Of a stretch of DNA of 64,000 nucleotides, positions 17,751-26,896 are shown piece by piece. A model generated the notes under the pieces. It saw only the letters and a list, made by a program, of their open reading frames with translations. It was not told where the DNA came from and made no database searches. The position numbers were made by a program, and so were the translations under genes. Origin of the DNA: Syntrophaceae bacterium (lineage in GTDB: Bacteria; Desulfobacterota; Syntrophia; Syntrophales; PHBD01); contig JABLXX010000001.1 of NCBI GenBank assembly GCA_013177825.1, positions 1,061,238 to 1,125,237 of the forward strand, written 5' to 3'. The first letter of the stretch is position 1; every line of letters starts with the position of its first letter.

Positions 17751-18956
17751 TCACTTCATTTGCATTCCTTCATCGGAGATTCGAACCCTGTTTACGACGG
17801 GCCGATAGAGAAAAAGGTTCCTGCGGATGAAGCTTGTCCTCTTCTCGAGATCCTCATGTGAATTGCATACATACGTGACGACAAGGGTTCCGTTCCCGGC
17901 GAATTCCGGATGCTCCTTGCCGGCATAGCAGAAGTTGTTCCTGTCGTATCGGGAGCTGTTCCGGTCGACTTCGGGAATCGACGCGATCAGAGGCTTCGGT
18001 TCGGACCAGGGGCCTTCCGGCGCGTCCGCTGTCTGGTACAGCATCCGGTCGCCGTTGTTCCGGACGGAAAGGTAAACGGCGATCCATTTGCCGATCCCCG
18101 GATGATAGCGTATGCTCAGTTCGGAGACGGCGGCATCGAGGACGACCCTGACGTTCGCGGGGTCCGGATCTCTTTCCCATCGTCCGCTCCGGGTCAGGTA
18201 TTCGATGGCCCGGGCCGGATCGTCCAGTTTTCCGACGGGGATGCGGGCCAGGATGTTACCAAGAACGCTTTTGCCATTCCTCGTTGCGCCATACAGCGGG
18301 TAGAAATAGACATAATTCCGAAAAGCCACTGCCGTGGTCGCAAACGCGAGAATCTCCTTCGGGATTCCGGGAGTCAGGTCCAGATACTCGACGTTCCACC
18401 GGTTCGGATTGGCCTCCTCGAAGCTCATGATCCGGGCGAGTTTGTGTCCTGCGATCTCGAACTTGAAGGGGCCCGGCATTTCCGGATTTGCCTTTATGGA
18501 CAGGAGCGGGATATAAAGCACATGGTCGACCAGGAAGGGATCCTGCGGCCACAGCCATTCCTTTTCCTCGAAGGACGATACGAATTCTCCGTTTTTCCTC
18601 TTCAAGTAATGACGGATTTGAAACCCGGAATCGGCGCTGCAGGTTGAAACGGCCAGCGTGGTTCCCAGGACCACCTTCATGTCCGTACGATCCTGTCTGC
18701 CTTCCTCGTCCGAAACGAAGGTGTCCCCAAAAAGCCACAGGACGCGCCCGTCATTCAGGCCGATTGAATACGCGCCGTCCCCGCCGTACCAGCCATCCCG
18801 GTCGTGGAAAAAGGGCAGGCAGTCCGCCGGTGTGGGTCGCAGAAGATCGGCCTTCTCCGGAACGGTCGAACAGGAAAGAAGCAGGAGGCAGAACAGGAAC
18901 AGGACAAGCCGGACGGCCGTATGGGTCGGTTTCTGCATGGATTGGAACGTTTTCAT
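17751..18956 (-). CDS. DUF4185-type lipoprotein
   Basis: 401 aa. N-terminal lipoprotein signal with lipobox LLLSC. The body has DGAYSIGLNDGRVLWLFGDTF near the start, then several beta-propeller-like segments (WLWPQDPFL, FYPLYGAT, WIAVYLSV, PEFAGNGTLVVTYV). This matches the DUF4185 pattern of secreted five-bladed propellers distantly like glycosidases. Carbohydrate binding or hydrolysis is possible but unproven. Convergent with the autotransporter gene; about 130 bp separate it from the HD-GYP gene upstream on its own strand. Confidence 0.75.
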   Translation of the reverse strand: MKTFQSMQKPTHTAVRLVLFLFCLLLLSCSTVPEKADLLRPTPADCLPFFHDRDGWYGGDGAYSIGLNDGRVLWLFGDTFVSDEEGRQDRTDMKVVLGTTLAVSTCSADSGFQIRHYLKRKNGEFVSSFEEKEWLWPQDPFLVDHVLYIPLLSIKANPEMPGPFKFEIAGHKLARIMSFEEANPNRWNVEYLDLTPGIPKEILAFATTAVAFRNYVYFYPLYGATRNGKSVLGNILARIPVGKLDDPARAIEYLTRSGRWERDPDPANVRVVLDAAVSELSIRYHPGIGKWIAVYLSVRNNGDRMLYQTADAPEGPWSEPKPLIASIPEVDRNSSRYDRNNFCYAGKEHPEFAGNGTLVVTYVCNSHEDLEKRTSFIRRNLFLYRPVVNRVRISDEGMQMK

Positions 18957-19084
18957 AGGTTCTGTTCTCGCTGTTGGTTCCCGGAGATCAGGCGATCGGT
19001 CTCCTTTCGCGATTCCTGGCGATTCCGGGGCCGGTCCGTTTCCATGCTTCCGGGCATCTTCCGTAATTGCAGCGGATGTGGGGA

Positions 19085-21037
19085 TCAGTCCAGGCTGTAT
19101 CCCTTTTCGCGAAACAGCCTGACACAGGCGGAGACCACGTCCGGATCGTAACGAAGCCCTTGGTTTCCTGAAATCTCCTCCATGGCGACTTCGATTCCCA
19201 GCGCCGGCCGGTATGGCCGGTGGGAGGCCATCGATTCGACGACATCGGCGACGGCAAGGATCCGGGCCTCGATCAGGATGCTTTCCCCGGTTATGCCATG
19301 CGGGTATCCCGACCCGTCCATCCGCTCATGGTGCTGGAGGATCACTTCCGCCACCGGCCAGGGAAAGTCGATATCCTTGAGGATTTCATGCCCAGTCTCC
19401 GGGTGGATCTGGATCAGCCTGAACTCGATGGCGGAGAGCTTGGTCGGCTTGCTGAGGATCTCCGCCGGGACGGAGATCTTCCCAATGTCGTGAATGGTGG
19501 CCGCTATGCGGATGAAATCGATCTGGTCCGCCGGAAGGCCCATCTCCGTCGCAATCGCCCGGGCCAGATCGGCTGTCCTTTTCTGGTGGCCCGCCGTGTA
19601 AGGATCCCGGGCTTCCACGGCGATGGAAATGGCCTGAACCGTTGCCGCCAGGCCCCTCCTCAGCCTGTCCGTTGCCGCCTCCCGTTCCATCTCCAGTTGC
19701 TTTCGCTCGGTGATGTCCACGCAGGTGCCCACCATGCGGACGGGATGGCCGGATGCGTCATAGGTGATGGTCGCCCGGATCGACATCCACCGGACGTCGC
19801 CGTTTTTATGGACGATCCGGTAGTCCGCCTCCATCTCCTTTCGGCCCTCTCGGATGCTTCGCTTTACAACGGACTCGGCTTCCTCCCGATCCTCCGGGTG
19901 AATCAGCGGGAGCCATTCATAGCCGCGATGCTCACGCTGCTCCGGTTCCATTCCGTAGAGAATCTCCAGCTGCGACGTCCAGATTTCTTTCCCGCTCACC
20001 ATGTCCCAGTCGAAAACGCCGACCTTCCCTGCGGACTGGGCCAGATCCAGCCGGTCCTGCTGCCGGCGAAGGATCTGCTCCGTCCGTTTGCGTTCGGTGA
20101 CATCGATGAGAAAATTGAGGGAGGCGGGGACGCCCTCCCAGGGGATGGCCTTCGAATGGATTTCCAGCCACAGTTCGGCTCCGGACGCCGTAATGGCCCG
20201 GAAATCGTATCCCGTTTCGACCTCTTCGCCTCCGAGTCTCCGGAGATGACGATCCAGGACCTTCCGGCGGTCTTCGGGATGGATGAACGAAACGAAAGGC
20301 CTGTTTTTGATGACCTCCTCCGGATATCCGAGGGCGTTGACAAGCGATGGATTGACGAACTGAACCTTCTCGTCCTGGGCGATCAGGATGCCCTCCACGG
20401 CGTTTTCGAAGAGGAATCGGTACTTCTCTTCGTTTTTCCGAAGCATGTCCTCCGCCTGTTCCCGTTTCAGCCGGTTGACCATCAGAACACCCAGGAACGT
20501 CGTCCCCAGCGGGAAGACGGCAAGAACGGGCAGAGTGAGATTGGAAAGCGCCCGCAGGGCGGACTCCCAGGGAAGCGTCAGCATCAGGGACAGCATGGCC
20601 AGGTGGATAACAAGGCCGAACAGGTAAATCTCGCGCCACGACATCCCGTCCAGAGAGCCTCGACGCAGGTGCCGCCATGCAATCCCGATCGTTCCGGTCG
20701 TGACGATCACGCTGACACCCGTCAGGACGCCCGGTCCCCCCTGATGAATGCGAAACAGTGCGGTCATCGCCATGGCAATCACGGTGGGGATGAGACCGAA
20801 GAAAAGACCCGATATGCCCAGGAGTACGGAGCGCGTATCGAAAATAATGCCCGGCATGAACGTCCACGACGTCAGCATGACGGTGATGCCGATCACTCCG
20901 ATGACAAAGCCGACGGGCAGCTGATGGAGCGATGTCCGGCCCTTGGTCCAGCGGGTCGCGCTCACATCGAAGATAAAAGCGACCGCCAGCAGGAGAGCTG
21001 CATTGTGAATCAGGCCAAGAAAGGGAATGTCGGTCAT
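19085..21037 (-). CDS. membrane PAS-PAS HD-GYP phosphodiesterase
   Basis: 650 aa. ATG at 21037 chosen because AGGAGA precedes it by 6-7 nt; an in-frame start 15 codons upstream lacks such a site. The N-terminal ~190 residues hold five to six hydrophobic segments resembling the LytS-type 5TM receptor. Two PAS domains follow (about 200-320 and 330-450), then an HD-GYP domain with HDIGK, HHERMDGSGYPHG and ARILAVADVVE. HD-GYP proteins hydrolyse c-di-GMP via pGpG; all metal-ligand motifs are visible. The closest paralogue in this window is at 30464-32746. Expected product: inner-membrane sensor lowering c-di-GMP. Confidence 0.92.
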   Translation of the reverse strand: MTDIPFLGLIHNAALLLAVAFIFDVSATRWTKGRTSLHQLPVGFVIGVIGITVMLTSWTFMPGIIFDTRSVLLGISGLFFGLIPTVIAMAMTALFRIHQGGPGVLTGVSVIVTTGTIGIAWRHLRRGSLDGMSWREIYLFGLVIHLAMLSLMLTLPWESALRALSNLTLPVLAVFPLGTTFLGVLMVNRLKREQAEDMLRKNEEKYRFLFENAVEGILIAQDEKVQFVNPSLVNALGYPEEVIKNRPFVSFIHPEDRRKVLDRHLRRLGGEEVETGYDFRAITASGAELWLEIHSKAIPWEGVPASLNFLIDVTERKRTEQILRRQQDRLDLAQSAGKVGVFDWDMVSGKEIWTSQLEILYGMEPEQREHRGYEWLPLIHPEDREEAESVVKRSIREGRKEMEADYRIVHKNGDVRWMSIRATITYDASGHPVRMVGTCVDITERKQLEMEREAATDRLRRGLAATVQAISIAVEARDPYTAGHQKRTADLARAIATEMGLPADQIDFIRIAATIHDIGKISVPAEILSKPTKLSAIEFRLIQIHPETGHEILKDIDFPWPVAEVILQHHERMDGSGYPHGITGESILIEARILAVADVVESMASHRPYRPALGIEVAMEEISGNQGLRYDPDVVSACVRLFREKGYSLD

Positions 21038-21486
21038 CGGGTGTCTCCTGATTTGTTCTTCATCCCGTTCGTGACGGTTCAATCAGATGTGAAAGAGAAT
21101 AATATGTCGCAATTTATTCTGTATCCCCGAATCATGATCCCAAGTTCCCGATGTTGAAAAAGCTGCCAAGAAAATATCGTTTTGTCCAACAAATAATTCC
21201 ACCGTCCACTATCAAGATCCATGCTCTTCCGTGAATGACATGTCCGTTTCCGGTTGCCGATACATTGGAAAAACCTGGATCCGTTCACTGACAATAATAA
21301 TGGAATCACCGGAAACCATAAAAGGAGACATCAAATAAATCATGAATATAGGAAGAAAAATAATAACGTACGCATACTGAATATTCATTTATAAGAAATT
21401 GCGTAAAAAGGAATATTGACAGTCCGTGTAAAGCATGTAAGATAAAACAAAAAAATCCTATTCCAAAGAAGGAGGATTCAATCAAG
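21038..21486. other. AT-rich divergent intergenic region
   Basis: About 450 bp between the HD-GYP gene (minus) and the mucR-like gene (plus), strikingly AT-rich compared with its flanks from about 21290 on. It contains the promoter described separately. MucR/Ros proteins bind AT-rich DNA and often autoregulate, so this is a natural operator region. No gene seen. Confidence 0.55.
21416..21443 (+). promoter_or_regulatory. sigma70-type promoter of the mucR-like gene
   Basis: TTGACA (21416-21421), 16-nt spacer, TAAGAT (21438-21443), followed within 30 bp by the AAGGAGG ribosome site and ATG at 21487. A short leader is predicted. Confidence 0.65.
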
Positions 21487-22026
21487 ATGGCCAATCCACT
21501 CGTCGAACTAACAGCGGAAATTGTTATTTCCCATGCATCCAGTGCGGCTTTGACAAAAGAAGAGCTTCTGGAAACAATAAAGGAAGTCTATTCAACCCTC
21601 GAAGCGCTGGAAAAAGGCGTTCCGGCCGGGGGTGCCGAAGCAAAGCCGACAGCGGGAGTAAAAGCAAAGAGAGGACGACCGAGGACCAAAGTTATGGCGG
21701 AGAAGCCGGCAAAGCAGGAAAAACCGGCGGAACCCGTGAAACCGCTTGTTCCCGAAGGACCGGTGTTGTCGTTTGAAGAGGCGTTTCAGCCGGACGAGGT
21801 GGGCTGCATGATCTGCGGCAAGAGAGGCATGAAGACCCTGAAAAAGCATCTCTCGGCCGAACATGGGCTGAAACCCGGCCAGTACAAGAGAAGGTTCAAG
21901 ATTCCCAAGGATGTGGATCTGGTGGCCCCGAAGTATGCCGCAGCAAGGCGCCAGATGGCCATCGACAGGGGGCTTCCGGAAAAGCTGGCGGCCGCCAGGG
22001 CCTTGCGGAAAAAGAAGGCCGAATAG
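21487..22026 (+). CDS. MucR/Ros-family zinc-finger transcription regulator
   Basis: 179 aa, strong Shine-Dalgarno AAGGAGG. The N-terminal ~30 residues (LVELTAEIVISHAS) match the family's N-terminal oligomerisation region. A Lys/Pro/Ala-rich linker (~50-95) with the AT-hook-like KRGRPRTK follows. The Ros/MucR zinc finger then has VGCMICGKRGMKTLKKH and LSAEHGLKPGQYKRRF, giving Cys-x2-Cys and His-x4-His. A basic tail ends the protein. It is longer than the ~140 aa norm because of the linker. It should bind AT-rich DNA; targets may include neighbouring envelope genes, by inference only. Confidence 0.9.
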   Translation: MANPLVELTAEIVISHASSAALTKEELLETIKEVYSTLEALEKGVPAGGAEAKPTAGVKAKRGRPRTKVMAEKPAKQEKPAEPVKPLVPEGPVLSFEEAFQPDEVGCMICGKRGMKTLKKHLSAEHGLKPGQYKRRFKIPKDVDLVAPKYAAARRQMAIDRGLPEKLAAARALRKKKAE

Positions 22027-22056
22027 ACGGCTGGATTCAAGAAGATCGTTTGTCCG

Positions 22057-22084
22057 GGAAAGGCGCAGGGAACTGCGCCTTTCC
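22057..22084. terminator. bidirectional terminator between mucR-like and TPR genes
   Basis: GGAAAGGCGCAG (22057-22068) pairs perfectly with CTGCGCCTTTCC (22073-22084) around GGAA, between two convergent genes. Confidence 0.75.
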
Positions 22085-22102
22085 TGCATTTCAGGGTCTG
22101 TC

Positions 22103-23941
22103 TTACCGGCTGTGCACCGTTTCCGCTTCCATGGCAAGCAAGTTCTTCCTTGCTTCCCGATGGTTCGGATTCAGTTGAAGCACCCGCCTGAACGAAGCCA
22201 TCGCTTCCGGCTTTTTCCCTTTCATCGCCTGGGCAACGCCCAGGTTGTTCCACGCATCGGAATTGTTCGGTCGCATGGATACGGACCGCTCCAGATGCGG
22301 GAGCCCCTCGTCGATCCGTCCCAGTTTCACGAGGGCGATCCCCAGATTGTAATGGGCGTCGACGAAGGAGGGATCGATCCGCAGGGCGATCCGGTAGTGG
22401 CGCAGTGCATCTTCCTTTTTTCCCCCGGCGATGAGGCTGTTGGCGAGATTGCTGTGGGCCGAGGCCAGGTCCGGATGGATCTCCAGGGCCTTCCGGTACT
22501 GTGCTCCCGCCTCCTCATAAGCGCCCGTCGCCATCAGCGTGTTCCCGAGGTTGTTGTAGCCTGCGGCGTAGTGCGGCCTGATGGCCAGAGCCTTCCGGAT
22601 GGCTGCGATGGATGCTTCATGGTCGCCTCGTTCCCTCAGGGACGTACCCAGGCTGTTATAGGCAAGCCAGTTGTCCGGTACAGCCCGTAGGGCTTGCGAA
22701 AACAGGGCCCGGTCATTTTGCCAGGCCTCCACCTGGCGAGCCGACAGAAGTGCCGGAGCCAGGATCAGGGCTGCAGAAAGGAACATCCGAAGCGGCCGCC
22801 GGAGACGCAGTGCCGCCGCGAGATCCGCGCCTCCCCAGGCAAGAATGATGAAGATGCCGATCAGGGGGATATAGGTATAGCGGTCCGCCATGGCCTGGGA
22901 GCCGATATGCACCAGTCCGATGACCGGAACAAGGGTGCCCAGGTACCAGAGCCAGCCCAGGGCCAGGTATGGATAACGCCGCCTTCCGATCAGGACGCCA
23001 AGACTGATGGCGACAAGGAGAAAACCATAGGACAGGATTTCAAGCACGGGCCAGGCAGCCGGAAGCGGATAAAAGACAGAGAGGTCCGTTGGCCAGAGAG
23101 TTTTGACAAGGTAGCTGCCGTACGAGACGATTGCATTGGCCAGCCTGGCATCAAATCCATACGTATCGACAGGAACCAGGGCGCCGGCCTTTCCCTGGCT
23201 GTACACGGCCGCCGCGCTTGCCGCTGCGGCAAGCAGGATCAGGGGCAGCTTCTCCAGGACGAGAACGGAAAAGGCGGCTCTTTTCCACGGAGACGATTCC
23301 ACAGGGGGCAAGTCTTTGCCGATGACCCTGTGAAGCGGGTAGAAATCGAGCAGGACCAGGAGGAAAGGCAGCGTCACGATCATCGCTTTCGAGGCCAGGC
23401 CCAGGAGAAAGAGGCTGCAGACCGCGAGGTAGCGGCCAATGCCGGGCTTTCTCGCGTACCAGAGATAGGACCCCATCGTCAGCATCCAGAACAATCCGCA
23501 CAGGACGTCCTTTCGCTCGGCGATCCAGGCGACGGACTCAACGTGGAGGGGGTGGATCCCGAACAGGGCGGCCGCCAAGGCGCTTTTCCGAAGGGAACCC
23601 GTCATGGCCGAGAGCACGAGAAACAGCAGTGCCGTCGCCAGGGCGTGGATCAACATGTTCGTGCGGTGAAAGCCGCCCGGAGAAGGGCCGTACAGGCTGT
23701 AATCGACGAACAGGGAAAGCCATGTCACGGGATGCCACATTCCTCCGTCCGTCGCCGTAAGCATCCACTTCAGAGATTTTGCGGTGAGGCCTTCCGTGAG
23801 GCAGTCGTTGTCCTGAACGTAGAGATTGTCGTCGTAGTTGACGAAATCATAACGCTGCAAGGGCCAGAACACGGCCAGCACAAGCAGGACGAGGGCGGCG
23901 CAGATGACAATTTTCTTCGTTCGGGTGTCCGGCCGTTTCAT
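22103..23941 (-). CDS. TMTC-like integral membrane protein with C-terminal TPRs
   Basis: 612 aa. The N-terminal ~380 residues hold about nine to ten hydrophobic segments. An acidic pair in the first extracytoplasmic loop (YDFVNYDDNLY) and the HPLHVESVAWIAERKD motif are typical of GT-C-fold proteins related to eukaryotic TMTC. The C-terminal ~220 residues contain about six TPR units (YNNLGNTLMATGAYEEA, HSNLANSLIAGGKKEDA and others). Such proteins are common in Desulfobacterota and are usually annotated as TPR proteins; a lipid-linked-sugar glycosyltransferase role is suspected, not proved. Single gene, convergent with the mucR-like gene. Confidence 0.82.
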   Translation of the reverse strand: MKRPDTRTKKIVICAALVLLVLAVFWPLQRYDFVNYDDNLYVQDNDCLTEGLTAKSLKWMLTATDGGMWHPVTWLSLFVDYSLYGPSPGGFHRTNMLIHALATALLFLVLSAMTGSLRKSALAAALFGIHPLHVESVAWIAERKDVLCGLFWMLTMGSYLWYARKPGIGRYLAVCSLFLLGLASKAMIVTLPFLLVLLDFYPLHRVIGKDLPPVESSPWKRAAFSVLVLEKLPLILLAAAASAAAVYSQGKAGALVPVDTYGFDARLANAIVSYGSYLVKTLWPTDLSVFYPLPAAWPVLEILSYGFLLVAISLGVLIGRRRYPYLALGWLWYLGTLVPVIGLVHIGSQAMADRYTYIPLIGIFIILAWGGADLAAALRLRRPLRMFLSAALILAPALLSARQVEAWQNDRALFSQALRAVPDNWLAYNSLGTSLRERGDHEASIAAIRKALAIRPHYAAGYNNLGNTLMATGAYEEAGAQYRKALEIHPDLASAHSNLANSLIAGGKKEDALRHYRIALRIDPSFVDAHYNLGIALVKLGRIDEGLPHLERSVSMRPNNSDAWNNLGVAQAMKGKKPEAMASFRRVLQLNPNHREARKNLLAMEAETVHSR

Positions 23942-24261
23942 CTCGCCCTCCGGGGGAGGGAAACAGGACTTTTGACAATGGGAGGCGAAGTCATTTCAAT
24001 CATGATTCGAGCTGGGCGTTTCGAACTTTACGGTCGGGACTGCGGTTTGGAGAGCCGGCAACGCCGCATTCTGTATCACAGGTCGGGTCGGAATGCCTTC
24101 ATTAGTCATTTGCTGACCGGGCCGTCCGCCCGGGACAGCGTCCCATACCATTGTTCCGGAGGAGTCGTTCTTCCCGGATGGTATCATTTTTGCGTTGAAT
24201 CCATCAGAGCCATTGAAACCATAGAGACAAGTCGTCGGAAAAGAGAGGGAGGCCGCACTGT
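23942..24261. other. divergent intergenic region before the TonB receptor
   Basis: 320 bp with no gene seen. TTGACA at 23972-23977 with TTCAAT 17 nt further (23995-24000) is a weak sigma70 candidate for the rightward operon, which would then have a ~260-nt leader. A GAGAGGGAGG tract just before the ATG at 24262 is the ribosome site. Confidence 0.4.
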
Positions 24262-26307
24262 ATGGAGAAACAATCAAGTGACGGTAAAACGCCGAATTGC
24301 AATGTTAATCCGATTGGTTGCGTCCTTATGCTTCTATTCATGGTCCTCTGCACGATTCCTGCCCGGGCAGGCCAACAGATTGACAGTGCAAACATCGATT
24401 TGACGGCCAGGAGCCTTACCGAACTCATGAACATCGAAGTGGATACGGTGTACGGGGCGTCGCGGTTCGAACAGAAAGTCACCCGGGCTCCGGCGTCCGT
24501 CTCCATCATCACGGCGGACGACATCCGGCATTACGGCTACCGCACCCTGGCGGACATCCTTTCCGGCGTCCGGGATTTCTACATAAGCAATGATCGGAAT
24601 TACAGCTATATAGGCAGCAGGGGTTTCTCCCGCCCGGGGGACTACAACAGCCGGTTTCTGCTGATGATCGACGGCCACCGCCTCAACGACAGCATCTACG
24701 AGCAGGCGGCGATCGGATCGGATTTTCCCCTGGATGTGGACCTGATCGATCGGGTGGAGGTCATCCGCGGTGCCAGTTCATCCCTGTACGGAACAAACGC
24801 TTTTCTCGGGGTCATCCATGTCCTGACGAAAAAGGGCGGGCGGGTGGGCGGCGTGGAGCTGTCCGGCGAAACGGGATCGCAGTACACCTTCAAGGGCAGG
24901 CTTACCTATGGCGGGCGTTTCGAGGACCGGAACACGGAAGTCCTGTTCTCGGCGACGAAGTATCGCAGCAAAGGGAACCGGGAGCTGTTCTATCCCGAGT
25001 TCAACAGTCCGGAAACCTCGTATGGAACCGTGCAGGGCGGAGACGGGGAGGCATATGGAAACGCTTTTCTGAACCTGTCGAATGGATTCTTGAATCTACA
25101 GGGGGCGTTCTTGAGCAGGGAAAAGGACATCCCGACAGCGGCCTGGGGAACGGTTTTCAACCAGGCGGGGACGAAATCCATCGACGACAGGGGGTATGCC
25201 GATCTTCGTTTCGACCGGACCTTCGACAACGGGCTCGGTGTCCTGGCCCGTCTTTATTATGACCATTATCGTTATGACGGGGATTATGTGTTTCCGTACC
25301 TCCTGAACAGGGACCAGGCGATCGGCCAGTCCTGGGGTGGGGAACTGAAAGCCACCAAAGTGCTCTTCGATCGTCACCGGCTGGTCGCAGGTGTGGAATA
25401 CACGGATTATTTCCGGCAGGATCAGTTGAACTGGGACGAGAATCCAAGGATCGAGTACCTCAACGACCAGCGGTCAACGTACCAGTGGGCGGCGTACCTG
25501 CAGGGTGAAGTCACGCTCCTTCCGGAACTGATTCTAAATCTGGGTGTCCGTTACGATCATTACGGCACCTTCGGCGACACGGTGAATCCGCGGCTGGCGC
25601 TGATTTACGCCCTTCGGGAAACGACACACCTCAAACTCCTGTACGGCGAGTCTTTCCGGGCGCCGAGCGTCTATGAGCTGTATTACAGCGACGGCAATGT
25701 GGCATCGAAGGCCAATCCTGATCTCCAACCGGAGAAGATCGCCTCCTATGAGTTCGTCCTGGAACAGTATTTCCCCAGGGATATCAAGATGACGGGCTCG
25801 CTGTTCCGGAACACCATCCGGAACCTGATTGTGCTCCAGACGGATCCGTCGGACGGTCTGCTGGTTTTTCGGAACGTGGACAAAATGGAGACGGCGGGGA
25901 TCGGCCTGGAGTTTGAAAAGCGCTGGAGCAGCGGAATCCGGGGGCGCATCGCCTACACCTACCAGGAGTCCGAAAACAAACTGGATGGAACGGTCCCGGT
26001 CGCATCCCCGAGACACCTGGCCAAGATGCGAGTACTGATTCCATTCCTCGACGAGCGGCTGACGCTGTCGCTGGAAGAACAATACGTGGACAGCCGCCGG
26101 ACGATCGGCGGGACCGACGCGGCCCCTTACTTCCTGACGAACGTCACCCTTCTGGGCAGGGGTTGGATCCCGGGCCTGGAGGGGTCGGTCAGCGTGTATA
26201 ACGTCTTCGACAAGCGATACGAAGACCCGGCCTCCCAGGAGCACGTGCAGAATACGATCACCCGGGACGGACGTGAATTCAGGTTCAAACTGACGTATCG
26301 CTTCTGA
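24262..26307 (+). CDS. TonB-dependent outer-membrane receptor
   Basis: 681 aa with an N-terminal signal (cleavage near PARAG). The plug domain (~60-180) contains APASVSIITADDIRHYG, SIYEQAAIGSDFP and VDLIDRVEVIRGASSSLYGTNAFLGVI. A 22-strand-type barrel follows and ends FKLTYRF with the terminal Phe expected for BAM insertion. Residues ~38-55 (DLTARSLTELMNIEVDTVYGA) resemble the entry segment common in receptors paired with YfiR proteins. The substrate cannot be read from the sequence. First gene of a three-gene operon: YfiR starts 6 bp after its stop. Confidence 0.93.
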   Translation: MEKQSSDGKTPNCNVNPIGCVLMLLFMVLCTIPARAGQQIDSANIDLTARSLTELMNIEVDTVYGASRFEQKVTRAPASVSIITADDIRHYGYRTLADILSGVRDFYISNDRNYSYIGSRGFSRPGDYNSRFLLMIDGHRLNDSIYEQAAIGSDFPLDVDLIDRVEVIRGASSSLYGTNAFLGVIHVLTKKGGRVGGVELSGETGSQYTFKGRLTYGGRFEDRNTEVLFSATKYRSKGNRELFYPEFNSPETSYGTVQGGDGEAYGNAFLNLSNGFLNLQGAFLSREKDIPTAAWGTVFNQAGTKSIDDRGYADLRFDRTFDNGLGVLARLYYDHYRYDGDYVFPYLLNRDQAIGQSWGGELKATKVLFDRHRLVAGVEYTDYFRQDQLNWDENPRIEYLNDQRSTYQWAAYLQGEVTLLPELILNLGVRYDHYGTFGDTVNPRLALIYALRETTHLKLLYGESFRAPSVYELYYSDGNVASKANPDLQPEKIASYEFVLEQYFPRDIKMTGSLFRNTIRNLIVLQTDPSDGLLVFRNVDKMETAGIGLEFEKRWSSGIRGRIAYTYQESENKLDGTVPVASPRHLAKMRVLIPFLDERLTLSLEEQYVDSRRTIGGTDAAPYFLTNVTLLGRGWIPGLEGSVSVYNVFDKRYEDPASQEHVQNTITRDGREFRFKLTYRF

Positions 26308-26313
26308 ACGGGA

Positions 26314-26868
26314 ATGGCCATGTCCGGAAATCGCTCATCCAGGCTCATCGTCTTCATGCTGATCGCAGGGATCGTCCTGGGGTTTCCGGCCACAGCTCTT
26401 TCCGAAGACAAGCCCGTCCGCGAATATGATCTCAAGGCGGCATTCCTGTATAATCTTCTGAAGTTCGTCAACTGGCCCGATGAAATCCAGTGCGGTTCCC
26501 ACCTGGTCATCGGGATTTTCGGCGATGATCCTTTCGGTGCCTCCATGGAGGTCCTGAAGGACAAGATGATCGGCAGGCGCCTCATCGTCATCCGCAAGGG
26601 ACGCAGCCTCCAGGCGCTGAAGCGCTGCGATGTCCTGTTCGTTTCCCGGTCCGAGTCGGATAGGGTCGAAAGGGTCGTGCGTTCCGCCCTTCCGATGCAT
26701 ACCCTGGTCGTCGGGGACTCGGCCGGGTTTGCGGAACGGGGCGTCATGATCAACTTTTTCCTTCATGAACGGAAGCTTCGTTTTGAAATCAATGTGGATG
26801 CGGTCCGACGCGCGGGATTGACGGTCAGTTCCCAGGTTCTGAGGCTGGGACGGGTGGTCCAGGAGTAG
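26314..26868 (+). CDS. YfiR-family periplasmic protein (DUF4154)
   Basis: 184 aa with signal peptide. Core motifs of the YfiR family are present: DLKAAFLYNLLKFVNWPD, VIGIFGDDPFG, LKRCDVLFVSRSE and MINFFLHERKLRFEINV. In Pseudomonas YfiR is the periplasmic inhibitor of the cyclase YfiN, relieved by YfiB. Here no YfiB lipoprotein is seen, and the downstream partner is a kinase whose periplasmic domain could replace YfiN. Located 6 bp after the TonB receptor and about 30 bp before the kinase. Likely a periplasmic ligand or regulatory subunit. Confidence 0.9.
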   Translation: MAMSGNRSSRLIVFMLIAGIVLGFPATALSEDKPVREYDLKAAFLYNLLKFVNWPDEIQCGSHLVIGIFGDDPFGASMEVLKDKMIGRRLIVIRKGRSLQALKRCDVLFVSRSESDRVERVVRSALPMHTLVVGDSAGFAERGVMINFFLHERKLRFEINVDAVRRAGLTVSSQVLRLGRVVQE

Positions 26869-26896
26869 CGGCTCCTTGCAAAGAGGGATATACACC

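Noticed and set aside
19220..21157. + strand frame opposite the PAS-HD-GYP gene
   Set aside because: Low-complexity charged translation without motifs.
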